DNA of 64,000 nucleotides. It comes from Melioribacter sp051488685. GTDB taxonomy: Bacteria > Bacteroidota > Ignavibacteria > Ignavibacteriales > Melioribacteraceae. Position 1 is the stretch's first letter. Each line of letters opens with the position of its first letter. The DNA is taken from the NCBI RefSeq assembly GCF_051488685.1, contig NZ_JBPSEH010000007.1, positions 186,001-250,000 on the forward strand, read 5' to 3'. Made by a program: the position numbers and the translations under genes. Positions 1-8,908 of the stretch are shown piece by piece. Under the pieces are notes generated by a model that worked only from the letters and a program-made list of their open reading frames with translations, had not been told where the DNA came from and ran no database searches.

Positions 1-709
1 AAAAATTGTCGCCACCTTCGCCCTGAATCGGTTCTATGATAAGCGCTGCAATATCATCTGGATTGTTTTTAATTGCATTGTAAATTTGATCGATGGCTTC
101 CGATTCTGCTTTAACTATTTTATCGAGATTTTCCTGAAGCGGAAAAATTATTTTCGGATTCGATATCCTGGGCCAGTTGAACTTTGGAAAATATGCCGTT
201 TTGTTTGGGTCGGTGTTTGTAAGCGACATTGTATAGCCCGTCCTACCATGGAAAGCACTTTTGAAATGAATAACCTGAGTGCCTTTTTCTTCTTTATATC
301 CTTTCTGGAAATTTTTTTTAACTTTCCAGTCGAAAGCAGCTTTCAAAGCGTTTTCAACGGCGAGCGCTCCACCATCAATAAAAAATAGATGCTTGAAATC
401 CGCTGGCATTGCATACTTTGAAAAAGCTTCTACAAATTTAGCCATTTCGAGTGTGTAAATATCTGAGTTCGACGGTTTGGACAAAGCGGCTCTTTGCAAT
501 TCTTCAAGAAACTCTGATTCGAATAATTTCGGATGATTCATGCCCACAGGTGATGAAGCAAAGAAAGAATAAAAATCGAGAAACTTGTTTCCATTTCTCG
601 CATCAACGAGATAAATTCCTTTGCTTTCAGAAAGATCGAGCAAAATATCAAATCCGTCGATTAACATATATCGACGTAAAAAGTCGAGTGCGTTTTCTTT
701 TGTAATCAT
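1..709 (-). CDS. lat: L-lysine 6-aminotransferase, N-terminal part (cut by window edge)
   Basis: This is a PLP-dependent class III aminotransferase that should move the epsilon-amino group of lysine to 2-oxoglutarate, giving 2-aminoadipate-6-semialdehyde and glutamate. I translated the open minus-strand frame. It starts at an ATG preceded by GGGAGAA and runs 236 codons to the window edge without a stop. The stretch GGALAVENALK at about residues 113-123 and IIEPIQGEGGD near residues 224-234 match the lysine aminotransferase branch rather than ornithine or GABA enzymes. The PLP lysine would lie beyond the edge. The divergent neighbour encodes the next enzyme of the pathway, which strengthens the call. 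Confidence 0.87.
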   Translation of the reverse strand, partial: MITKENALDFLRRYMLIDGFDILLDLSESKGIYLVDARNGNKFLDFYSFFASSPVGMNHPKLFESEFLEELQRAALSKPSNSDIYTLEMAKFVEAFSKYAMPADFKHLFFIDGGALAVENALKAAFDWKVKKNFQKGYKEEKGTQVIHFKSAFHGRTGYTMSLTNTDPNKTAYFPKFNWPRISNPKIIFPLQENLDKIVKAESEAIDQIYNAIKNNPDDIAALIIEPIQGEGGDNF

Positions 710-1202
710 TTGTTTCTCCCTGTTTTAATAATATAATAGAGCGAGAAGGGAGAAAAAATTTAGAAGACGTCTTCGAAGCGGGATGCCATATAATTTCGGA
801 GTGTGTTTCGACCGGTTAATTTTTTGAAGTTTTTCATCTTATATCGATGTTGACAAACAAATATATCAAATGGAAAAATATTCATCAAGAACTATTAATA
901 AGAAGATTTCAGGTTTACTGATAATATTCAATTTACTAAATTGGATAACAAATTTAAGGGATGAACGAAGTCCCTTTTAATTAATCGAAAGAGTAATCAA
1001 TTTTTACATAAATCGTTTTTGTATCAAGGATTATTGAGGGGGAGCATATCACTAAATGCTTTTTAATCGGTAATTATTAAGACAATTTGGAACATCAAAC
1101 TAAAGAGTCCGATACAGAATTAATATCTCGTGGAAAAAATTTTTTTCGGATAAGTTTTATAAATGCACTTAAAAATCCCTAAGAAAAAGCGGGAGGAGAA
1201 AA
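710..1202. other. Divergent intergenic region between lysine-catabolism genes
   Basis: No reading frame here looks coding. It must hold the promoters of both divergent genes. A TTGACA lies at 850-855, but no good -10 element sits 16-18 bases downstream on the plus strand. No strong hairpin was seen. A shared regulator site is possible but not visible by eye. Confidence 0.5.
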
Positions 1203-2732
1203 ATGGAATTCTTAAATCAACTGTTAATAACTGAAAAGAACAACGGCGCATCGACGGGCACCGATTGGGTCAAGACAAAAGGAGAAGCATTTGACGTAGT
1301 TTCACCTGTAGATGGAAAAGTAATTTCAAAAGTGATTCAAGCTGACGAGGAAGATTACGAGCGTGTTGTCGAAAAAGCCGAGCAAGCGTTCAAGTACTGG
1401 CGTACTGTGCCAGCTCCCAAAAGAGGCGAAATTGTCAGGCAAATCGGTCTTGAACTAAGAAAATATAAAGAACCTCTTGGTAAGCTGGTTTCTTATGAAA
1501 TGGGAAAGTCGCTGCAGGAAGGAATGGGCGAAGTGCAGGAGATGATTGATATATGCGATTTTGCTGTAGGTCTATCGAGACAACTTTACGGATTAACAAT
1601 CGCTTCCGAAAGAGAAAAACATCGAATGTATGAACAGTATCATCCGCTCGGTATCGTTGGCATCATAACAGCTTTTAATTTCCCTGTAGCCGTTTGGGCA
1701 TGGAATGCTATGATTGCAACTGTTTGTGGCGATGTCAATTTATGGAAACCTTCATCGAAAACGCCATTATCAGCAATAGCCGTACAAAATATTTTGGCTG
1801 GTGTAATAAAATCGAATAACCTGCCAGAAGGACTCTTTAATTTGATAATTGGTAAAGGTTCGACTATCGGCAACAAATTATTGAACGACAAAAGGATACC
1901 ACTCATTTCATTGACCGGCTCAATTGCTGTAGGTAAACGAGCAGCAGGCATTATTGCAGGTAGATTTGGTAGGTCGATATTAGAACTGGGTGGCAACAAT
2001 GCAATTATTATTACTCCAGAAGCCGACCTCAATCTGGCGATTCCAGCTGTTGTATTCGGAGCCGTCGGCACAGCTGGACAGAGATGCACTACAACTCGCC
2101 GTTTAATTGTTCACGAAGATATTTATGACAGAGTGAAAGATTCTTTAATTAAAGCTTACAAAAGTTTGAAAATAGGTAATCCTCTCGACGAGAAAAATCA
2201 TGTGGGACCTCTTATCGATAAAGCTGCAGTAGAAGATTTCAAAAATGCACTTAAACAGGTTGTGGAGGAAGGCGGAAAAATTCTATACGGCGGCGAAGTC
2301 CTTTCCGGAAAGGGCTACGAATCGGGATGTTATGTTGTGCCTGCAATTGTAGAAGCCGAAAATCACTATAGAATTGTGCAAGAGGAAACTTTTGCTCCGA
2401 TACTATACATGATTAAATATTCCGGCGAAGTTCAAAATGCGATAGATATTCAAAACGATGTTGTACAGGGACTTTCATCTTCAATTTTTACTAACAATTT
2501 GAGAGAAGCCGAAGAATTTCTTTCAGCCTGGGGAAGCGACTGCGGAATTGCAAATGTAAATATTGGAACTTCTGGTGCTGAAATTGGAGGTGCCTTCGGA
2601 GGCGAAAAGCATACTGGAGGAGGACGTGAATCGGGTTCTGACGCATGGAAATTCTATATGCGCAGACAAACAAATACTATCAATTTCGGTACAAAACTTC
2701 CTCTTGCACAGGGCATTAAATTCGAAATTTGA
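1203..2732 (+). CDS. L-aminoadipate-semialdehyde dehydrogenase (ALDH7/antiquitin family)
   Basis: It oxidises 2-aminoadipate-6-semialdehyde to 2-aminoadipate with NAD(P), the second step of lysine breakdown through the aminotransferase route. At 509 residues it has the usual ALDH7 length. The catalytic cysteine is C295 in GTAGQRCTTTRRL and the general base is E261 in ELGG. The tail GGGRESGSDAWKFYMRRQ is typical of antiquitin-type enzymes. The start has a strong GGGAGGAG Shine-Dalgarno. It is divergent from the lysine aminotransferase gene. A general aldehyde dehydrogenase role cannot be excluded, but the family signature and the neighbour agree. Confidence 0.9.
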   Translation: MEFLNQLLITEKNNGASTGTDWVKTKGEAFDVVSPVDGKVISKVIQADEEDYERVVEKAEQAFKYWRTVPAPKRGEIVRQIGLELRKYKEPLGKLVSYEMGKSLQEGMGEVQEMIDICDFAVGLSRQLYGLTIASEREKHRMYEQYHPLGIVGIITAFNFPVAVWAWNAMIATVCGDVNLWKPSSKTPLSAIAVQNILAGVIKSNNLPEGLFNLIIGKGSTIGNKLLNDKRIPLISLTGSIAVGKRAAGIIAGRFGRSILELGGNNAIIITPEADLNLAIPAVVFGAVGTAGQRCTTTRRLIVHEDIYDRVKDSLIKAYKSLKIGNPLDEKNHVGPLIDKAAVEDFKNALKQVVEEGGKILYGGEVLSGKGYESGCYVVPAIVEAENHYRIVQEETFAPILYMIKYSGEVQNAIDIQNDVVQGLSSSIFTNNLREAEEFLSAWGSDCGIANVNIGTSGAEIGGAFGGEKHTGGGRESGSDAWKFYMRRQTNTINFGTKLPLAQGIKFEI

Positions 2733-2772
2733 TTTCCACTGCCCCGATGCCACTTCAACGTCTGGGCACTTT

Positions 2773-4701
2773 TTATTTGAGGGCATAATCAAATTGAAAT
2801 GAAATCCGATTGTCCGTGTGACCTTCAATTTCCGTATAGCCACTGCCTAATTGTCTTTCAAAAGGTTTGTACAATTCGGAATACTTGAGCGAAAAACTAA
2901 ATCCATTAAGAGTATACTTTAGTAATAAATACCATTTAATCCCTTCTCCATAAAATAAGCCGTTTGTCATTAGACCATCCAGGTCGTTTTCATATGCATA
3001 AATGCGGGAATCGTACGAAGCACTATCGAAAAATAAGATTCTGGCGTATACCGTGATATTGTTTAGAGGTTTTAACTGTAAATCCTGATAAACTAAGTAA
3101 CCGTTTTCCTTTATCGCCGATGATTTAATACGTACGAGTTCAAAACGGGTTTTCGTTCGTATCCTGTCTTTGAAATAATTAATCAATTCGATCCTGTAAC
3201 GAATTCTTGAATTTAAAACCAATCGAGGATATAACTCTTCGTTTGAAGGCATTTCAGCCCGTTCATTTTTATATAATAGATTTATTTTACTTGTGTTACT
3301 TAATTTGTTTTGATATACGAACAGAAAATCCTTCCCCTTTGCAGGGAAATTTCCCTTAACAAAGGGAAAGTAATAGATGTCATAATAGAAAGAAAAATTG
3401 CCCATACGGGATTTAAAGTCAATTGAAGTGTAGAACCCTTTCTCGTTGGTGGAATTTGAACGCTCGCCAAAAGAATTACCCATGACAGAATAAAAATAGG
3501 GCGAATAATCTCTGTATGAAAGACTTAATTTTAGGTTATCGAGCGGCGTCAATAAGACAGACGTTATCGAGGAGAGATGATTTTTATAAAGTGCAGATTC
3601 ACCAGAAATTGTGAATAAGGGATTGCCATAACTAAAATTTATCGTATGATTTTGCAAGCGTGACGAACCGACTGAATTGATTGCCCTGTTATATTTATAA
3701 GAAACAGTCGTTAATCCTAAAGTCAAACTCTGAGATGGCTTGAGTTTAATTACTGCACCGTAAGCATATTCTTTAGTATTCGAATGCGAGTTTAGTTCAT
3801 TCAACGAACGGTGATAGCCGTCGTATTTAAATGAATTTATGTTTCCTGTTGTATCGAGAGATGCATCAATTCTCTTTAAAGAAACAAATGGTAAGAATTC
3901 AATGATTCCTGCAGAGAGACTTGTCGATATTCCAGAGAAGTAACCGAATTCTCCCGAACTTTTATAAGGGCGACTCCCGCTTCTAAAATTGGAAATCGGA
4001 ACGGTAACTTCGTTTCCTTTGCGATAATTATATGGCGACCATAAAATTAATCCGTATCCCGATTCAACTGTATAATTGCCAACAATAATCTTTTTCAGAA
4101 AAGTCTTTGTCCTTAATTCGATAAAACCGGAAGTAAAATCGGTATAACTTTTTTCGCCCGGGTCCTTGTCTGTAACAAATCCTGCATTGATATATTTTCC
4201 ATAATAAAGTAAGCGGTTATAAGATTTCAGTCTATTGCCAGCAAATTTGTTTTCAATGTAAGCTTGTCGAATCTGGAGGTCGCTCTGTATCCTTGAACGA
4301 AGGGCAATTTTTGAAAAGGAAAAGATACTTTCTGATTTAGCTGAACTCGATATTTTAATAAAATATGAAATCCATCTCGCAGTTAAATCATTCAATTCTG
4401 GTACAAGATAAAGTTCGTTTTTATTCTTAAAACTTCCGTGCGATTGTCTGTATTGGATAATAGCAGAGGCTTTGCGCCTGTCGAGCGCTGGTATTCTGAG
4501 AAGGTCATCTAAAGAGGCGGTATTAATATCTATCGGGTTGTCGAGCAACTCTTCGATATCGTCAAAGATTTCAGATTCTTCCAATTCGCCTAAGTTATCT
4601 TCAATTAATTGAGAAAGTAGCTCTTCGAATGTAGTATCGGTTTGTGCCTTCAAAATAAACGCATTGAACAAAACAAATATGATTATCAAAAAGTATCTCA
4701 T
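2773..4701 (-). CDS. Exported helix-hairpin-helix protein with predicted outer-membrane beta-barrel
   Basis: The 642-residue product begins with a signal peptide (about residues 1-20, ending LKAQ). An acidic segment follows, then a ComEA-like helix-hairpin-helix unit at about 57-105 (DINTASLDDLLRIPALDRRKA). The remaining 500 or so residues are rich in alternating aromatic and polar residues and end in ..FQFDYALK, as in outer-membrane beta-barrels. Proteins of this layout occur in Bacteroidetes and Ignavibacteria with no assigned function. The HhH unit would face the periplasm, where ComEA binds incoming DNA, but a DNA role here is only inference. It starts one base after the stop of the PorV/PorQ-like gene, so the two form an operon. 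Confidence 0.75.
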   Translation of the reverse strand: MRYFLIIIFVLFNAFILKAQTDTTFEELLSQLIEDNLGELEESEIFDDIEELLDNPIDINTASLDDLLRIPALDRRKASAIIQYRQSHGSFKNKNELYLVPELNDLTARWISYFIKISSSAKSESIFSFSKIALRSRIQSDLQIRQAYIENKFAGNRLKSYNRLLYYGKYINAGFVTDKDPGEKSYTDFTSGFIELRTKTFLKKIIVGNYTVESGYGLILWSPYNYRKGNEVTVPISNFRSGSRPYKSSGEFGYFSGISTSLSAGIIEFLPFVSLKRIDASLDTTGNINSFKYDGYHRSLNELNSHSNTKEYAYGAVIKLKPSQSLTLGLTTVSYKYNRAINSVGSSRLQNHTINFSYGNPLFTISGESALYKNHLSSITSVLLTPLDNLKLSLSYRDYSPYFYSVMGNSFGERSNSTNEKGFYTSIDFKSRMGNFSFYYDIYYFPFVKGNFPAKGKDFLFVYQNKLSNTSKINLLYKNERAEMPSNEELYPRLVLNSRIRYRIELINYFKDRIRTKTRFELVRIKSSAIKENGYLVYQDLQLKPLNNITVYARILFFDSASYDSRIYAYENDLDGLMTNGLFYGEGIKWYLLLKYTLNGFSFSLKYSELYKPFERQLGSGYTEIEGHTDNRISFQFDYALK

Positions 4702-4702
4702 A

Positions 4703-5506
4703 TTAATACGGTCTAATTATTATTTCGAATTGATGTGAGAGCCCGAGTTCAAAATGCGAGTTTATACTGTAACCGAATTCGAACGATTTGTAATTGATTC
4801 CGACTCCACCGCTATAAGTTTCGGGGAAGTCTGACATGCCAGCCCGCAAATTAAGGTACTCAACTATACTGAACTCAATGCCGTATTGTAAAGCAATTTT
4901 ATATCCTAATTCTTTCCTTGCGCTGGCATAAAGATTAATTTCGTCAATAATTTTATAATAAATGCCCGCATTAAAAATTGTTGGGAATTGATTTTCGAAA
5001 TTGTCAATTGAGGTTCTGGTTATATTTTTAACAAATATTCCCGTGCTTATTTTTTCGTTTAATTTAACAGTCAATCCGGCATCTGCAAAAAAGAAATTGC
5101 GTGTGCCGTAATTTTCGATAAAAAGATTTTGCATCGAAAAATTTATACCGGCGGAAAAACTTTCATAAAAGTTAAATGCAATTCCAGCTTGAATCTGTTT
5201 GACACTGTAGAGTTCAAACCCATATTTCATAAAGCCGAGTGAAAATGAAGCAATTGAAGTAGGTTGAATAAAAGCTGCATAAAATGTTGACAGTTCTTTC
5301 ATTTCAAAAGGGGATGGGGAATAGAAAAAACCGATTTGAGCTGACTTGCACGATGCAGCCGATGCAGGATTATAAAAGATTGCAAATGGGTCGTTGCAAC
5401 TTATGATATCGGAAGAGTTGAGGGCTGTTCGGCGAGCGCCTGCATCGGATTGACCGAAACAATTAACGACAATCAGGAGTTGAAGGATTAAACTGATTTT
5501 CTTCAT
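4703..5506 (-). CDS. PorV/PorQ-like outer membrane protein
   Basis: The product has 267 residues with a signal peptide ending near NCFGQS. DPFAIFYNPAS at about residues 39-49 is the hallmark of the PorV/PorQ (FadL-like) family, in which these residues open the barrel. The rest is regular beta-strand sequence ending in HQFEIIIRPY. In Bacteroidetes some relatives belong to the type IX secretion system, but no other secretion gene is in this window, so a T9SS role is not supported. It is the promoter-proximal gene of a two-gene operon with the HhH barrel protein. Confidence 0.75.
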   Translation of the reverse strand: MKKISLILQLLIVVNCFGQSDAGARRTALNSSDIISCNDPFAIFYNPASAASCKSAQIGFFYSPSPFEMKELSTFYAAFIQPTSIASFSLGFMKYGFELYSVKQIQAGIAFNFYESFSAGINFSMQNLFIENYGTRNFFFADAGLTVKLNEKISTGIFVKNITRTSIDNFENQFPTIFNAGIYYKIIDEINLYASARKELGYKIALQYGIEFSIVEYLNLRAGMSDFPETYSGGVGINYKSFEFGYSINSHFELGLSHQFEIIIRPY

Positions 5507-5572
5507 CGTTCATCCATGATTGTATAAAATTGTTTAATTATTTATTTTGCCATTAAATTTGCAGGAAGATAA

Positions 5573-6469
5573 ATGAAAAAACTAATTTTTATAATTGTCT
5601 CACTCTTCTTATTATCAACAATAAGAGCGCAAGAATTAGATGCTACAGTATCGGTTAATTATGAACAGCTGCCCGTTGCTGCAAAGGAAAGGTTAATTAA
5701 TTTTCAAAGTCAGATAGAAACTTACTTAAACAATACCAAATTTACCACTGAAAATTGGGGCGATTATAAAATTCGATGTGGATTCAATATCTTTTTCCTT
5801 AAAGCTGCCGACGACGAAACTACATATAAAGCTCAGGTCGTTGTTACCAGTCAAAGACCAATAGAAAATTCGGAAAGAAATTCTTTGATGTTAAATATAT
5901 TCGATAATGCCTGGAGTTTTACCTACGAAAAAAATCAAGCTCTCTATTTTAATCAATCCGACTTCGATCCTTTAGTCAGTTTTCTCGATTTCTATGCTTA
6001 TGTAATAATCGGTTTTGACAGCGATTCGTATGGCAAGTTGACAGGAACTCCCTATTTTTCAAAAGCCCTCGATATTGCAATAAGAGGCATAAACACTGCG
6101 TATATGGAAGGCTGGGAATCGAAGAGCACTCTCTACAGTCGCAGAGGTCTGGTCGAAAATTTAATGAATGCCAAATATCAGCAGTTTAGAATGGATTTTT
6201 ATGATTACCATTATAATGGATTGGATTTGCTTAGCTCAGAGCCAGAAGCAGCTTACAAAAATATTGTTAAATTGATAATAAATCTAGACAAAGTGAAGGA
6301 TCAGTTAGACCCACGAAGCCCACTGCTTAAAGTATTTTTCGATGCCAAAGCTGGTGAAATTGCTGAACTGTTGAAAAATTACCCAGACAATAAACCACTC
6401 TTCGAAGCTTTGAAAAAGATCGATCCACCTCACATCTCAAAATACGACGAAGCGATGAAAGTTGATTAA
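5573..6469 (+). CDS. DUF4835 family secreted protein
   Basis: The 298-residue protein has a clear signal peptide (MKKLIFIIVSLFLL..IRAQ) and then soluble sequence. The order QELDATVSVNYEQLP, then a segment around NAWSF..., then FYAYVIIGFDSDSYG matches DUF4835, a family of unknown function found in Bacteroidetes relatives. It is expected in the periplasm or on the outer membrane. It is divergent from the PorV/PorQ-like operon and convergent with the GNAT gene, with only 6 bases between stops. The start is preceded by GCAGGAAG at good spacing. Confidence 0.75.
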   Translation: MKKLIFIIVSLFLLSTIRAQELDATVSVNYEQLPVAAKERLINFQSQIETYLNNTKFTTENWGDYKIRCGFNIFFLKAADDETTYKAQVVVTSQRPIENSERNSLMLNIFDNAWSFTYEKNQALYFNQSDFDPLVSFLDFYAYVIIGFDSDSYGKLTGTPYFSKALDIAIRGINTAYMEGWESKSTLYSRRGLVENLMNAKYQQFRMDFYDYHYNGLDLLSSEPEAAYKNIVKLIINLDKVKDQLDPRSPLLKVFFDAKAGEIAELLKNYPDNKPLFEALKKIDPPHISKYDEAMKVD

Positions 6470-6475
6470 TCCTGA

Positions 6476-7597
6476 CTAAATTGGCATTTCGTAAATACGG
6501 TATTTCTTATAAAGTTCTCCGTTCATAACGTGAGCACCACGGTTCATCATATCATTATCTTCAAGAATCCAGCTGGCTTCGCCGAGGTAAATTCCAAGTT
6601 CTGCAGCGCGGTTTACAATTTCCCAGTAGAAAACTGAGTCTAAACCCCTTTTTTGATGTTCAGGTATTATTCCAAGTGTTATGATTCTACACCAGTTAAT
6701 TTTTTTCCTCTGTGTAAAAAGCTTGATAAAATTGAAGGGCAATAATCTCCCGTTCATATCTTTGATTATTTGATTGTAATCGAGCATAACCAGAGCAAAA
6801 CCCACAAGTTTATCGTCGATTTCACCAAATAACACCAATGAAGGTTCAACCAGAGGCTTCAAATCTTTAGCCATTGCATCTATCTCTTTTTCGGTCATAG
6901 GAACGAATCCCCAATTCGGAGCCCACGCTTTGTTATAAACGTATTTGACTTTGTCGAGTTCTGTTTTGAAGTTCTTCATATTCAACTGAGTGATTTTAAT
7001 TTTCGAGCGAGTGCGTGCAATCTCTGCAACCCTTCTCAATTTATCGGACGAAACAACCTTATCATGTTCCAGTTTGTATGCATAAAGGTCCTTAACTTTT
7101 TTGAAGCCGTAATTGTCGCAAAGCGTCAAATAATAGCGCGGGTTGTAAGTCATTAAAATTCTTGGAGTATCTTCAAAACCGTCTATTAACATTCCCCATT
7201 CATCGTTTGAAGAAGGATTGGCTGGCCCTCTCATTGTGTCGAAACCTCTAACTTTGAGCCATTCTTTAGCGGCGTCAAAAAGTTTATTGGCAACAGCCTG
7301 GTCGTTAATCGATTCGAAAAAGCCCCAAAAACCAACTTTATCGTTGTGATATTGGTTATGTAATTGGTTGCTGATTGCGGCTATCCTTCCGAGAATTTTA
7401 CCATCCCTTTCGGCTAAAAATAGTTCAATGTCGGCATGTTCGAAGAATGGGTTCTTTTTCTTATCCAGGATTTTCTTTTTGTCATAAATTAATGGTGGCA
7501 CCCAGTAAGGATCACCTTTATAAATTTCCCACGGGAATTTTATAAATCTCATTAAATCCTTTTTAGATTTAACTGTTTTTATAGTTATATCCGACAT
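6476..7597 (-). CDS. GNAT-fold acyltransferase (candidate ceramide synthase-type N-acyltransferase)
   Basis: At 373 residues it is much longer than a simple acetyltransferase. The N-terminal half includes KFPWEIYKGDPYWVPPL at about residues 19-35 and the middle includes PANPSSNDEWGMLIDGF. The C-terminal part carries the GNAT acyl-CoA motif as LGIIPEHQKRGLDSVFYWE. The gene follows the serine palmitoyltransferase gene by 19 bases and has its own GGAGTA Shine-Dalgarno, so the two are probably co-transcribed. In Caulobacter a GNAT-fold enzyme encoded near SPT makes ceramide. The same job here (N-acylating the long-chain base) is inference from context. Substrate is not shown by sequence. Confidence 0.65.
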   Translation of the reverse strand: MSDITIKTVKSKKDLMRFIKFPWEIYKGDPYWVPPLIYDKKKILDKKKNPFFEHADIELFLAERDGKILGRIAAISNQLHNQYHNDKVGFWGFFESINDQAVANKLFDAAKEWLKVRGFDTMRGPANPSSNDEWGMLIDGFEDTPRILMTYNPRYYLTLCDNYGFKKVKDLYAYKLEHDKVVSSDKLRRVAEIARTRSKIKITQLNMKNFKTELDKVKYVYNKAWAPNWGFVPMTEKEIDAMAKDLKPLVEPSLVLFGEIDDKLVGFALVMLDYNQIIKDMNGRLLPFNFIKLFTQRKKINWCRIITLGIIPEHQKRGLDSVFYWEIVNRAAELGIYLGEASWILEDNDMMNRGAHVMNGELYKKYRIYEMPI

Positions 7598-7616
7598 CGA
7601 AGATACTCCATTAAAA

Positions 7617-8813
7617 TTATGAAATTAATCCCAGTTCTTTACCCACTTTTTTAAATGTATCTATAATAAAGTCGAGGTGTTCATCTTCGTGAGTCGACAT
7701 ATAGCTTGTGCGCATCATTTGTCTACCTTGCGGAACACCTGGTGAAATAAAGACATTAACAAAAACGCCTTCGTCAAATAAACGTCGCCACATTTTGAAT
7801 GCCAGGCCATCATCGCCTACGATAACAGGTACAATTGCAGTTCTACCTTCTAATACATTGAATCCAGCTGCAGCTAATTCAGTGCGTACTTTATTGGCAT
7901 TATTAATTAGCTTTTGTACGCGCCATGGTTCTGCCTCGAGAATATCAAGAGCTGCAAGCGCTGCAGCAACCGAAGCTGGAGTGGGCGATGCACTAAATAT
8001 AAGTGCAGAAGAATGGTGCTTAAGATAATTAATCACTCGTTCTTTGCCGGCAACAAAGCCACCGAGCGATGCGAATGTTTTGCTGAAAGTACCCATTGTA
8101 AGGTCAACTTCTTCTTCAAGGTTGAATTCGCTGGCGGTTCCTCTTCCACCTTTTCCAATAACGCCAACGGCATGTGCATCGTCAATTAAAATGCGAGCGT
8201 TATATTTCCTGGCAAGGTCAACTAAAGTTGGTAGGTCGACAATTTCACCGCCCGTACTAAAAACGCCGTCGCTTACAATTAATTTGCCTGCTTCGATAGG
8301 TACTTTTTTAAGAACGCGTTCCAGGTCGTTCATATCGTTGTGTTTATAACGTACTAATTCGGCTGTAGCACCACGTGCCATTATCTGGCCGGCAACTATG
8401 CACGCGTGATTGTCTTTGTCGGAAATTACATATTCACCGCGCTGCACCAAAGTTGCTATTACTCCTTGTGCAGTTTGATATCCCGTACTGTACAAAAGTA
8501 CAGCTTCTGTTCCAAAAAACTTTGCTAATCTTTCTTCCAGTTCTATGTGTAGATCGAGCGTGCCTGTCAAATATCTCGAACCTGAACATCCCGTGCCATA
8601 TTTCTCAATTGCCTTAATTGCAGCTTCTTTTACTTTCGGATGAGCTGTTAAACCTAAATAGTTGTTGGAACCTGCCATTACAATTTTTCTGCCTTCAATT
8701 TGAACTACAGGTCCTTCATTTTCTTCGATTGGTCTGAAGTATGGATAAACACCCATTGCTTTAATATCGTCTGCTCGGGTGAAATCGAAACATTTTTTGA
8801 ATAGATCTACCAA
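7617..8813 (-). CDS. spt: Serine palmitoyltransferase-like alpha-oxoamine synthase
   Basis: This PLP enzyme should condense serine with a fatty acyl thioester to give 3-ketosphinganine. It has 398 residues. The PLP lysine is K245 in GTFSKTFASLGG, the stacking histidine is H136 in DNHACI, and DDAHAVG is at 211-217. The N-terminus (MGVYPYFRPIE, then GRKIVMAGSNNYLGL) is typical of SPT rather than 2-amino-3-ketobutyrate CoA ligase or BioF. The start is TTG with GGAGG a few bases upstream. The GNAT gene follows in the same direction and an SDR gene is divergent, so a sphingolipid locus is likely. KBL remains the main alternative. Confidence 0.78.
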   Translation of the reverse strand: MVDLFKKCFDFTRADDIKAMGVYPYFRPIEENEGPVVQIEGRKIVMAGSNNYLGLTAHPKVKEAAIKAIEKYGTGCSGSRYLTGTLDLHIELEERLAKFFGTEAVLLYSTGYQTAQGVIATLVQRGEYVISDKDNHACIVAGQIMARGATAELVRYKHNDMNDLERVLKKVPIEAGKLIVSDGVFSTGGEIVDLPTLVDLARKYNARILIDDAHAVGVIGKGGRGTASEFNLEEEVDLTMGTFSKTFASLGGFVAGKERVINYLKHHSSALIFSASPTPASVAAALAALDILEAEPWRVQKLINNANKVRTELAAAGFNVLEGRTAIVPVIVGDDGLAFKMWRRLFDEGVFVNVFISPGVPQGRQMMRTSYMSTHEDEHLDFIIDTFKKVGKELGLIS

Positions 8814-8908
8814 AATACCTCCGTATTTTATTAGTTATTTATATCTTCTTATATTTATAAATAATTTTTTTGAATTAACTAAAACAATATAAAGAATTAT
8901 TCAACACT

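Noticed and set aside
86..705. Plus-strand frames over the first 700 bases
   Set aside because: They are antisense to the lysine aminotransferase, whose conserved motifs lie on the minus strand.
2733..2772. Terminator between convergent genes (TGCCC...GGGCA)
   Set aside because: The stem is only 5 bp with a long loop and no clean T tract.
4703..5506. Type IX secretion component
   Set aside because: PorV/PorQ-like sequence alone does not show it, and no other T9SS gene or sorting domain is in the window.
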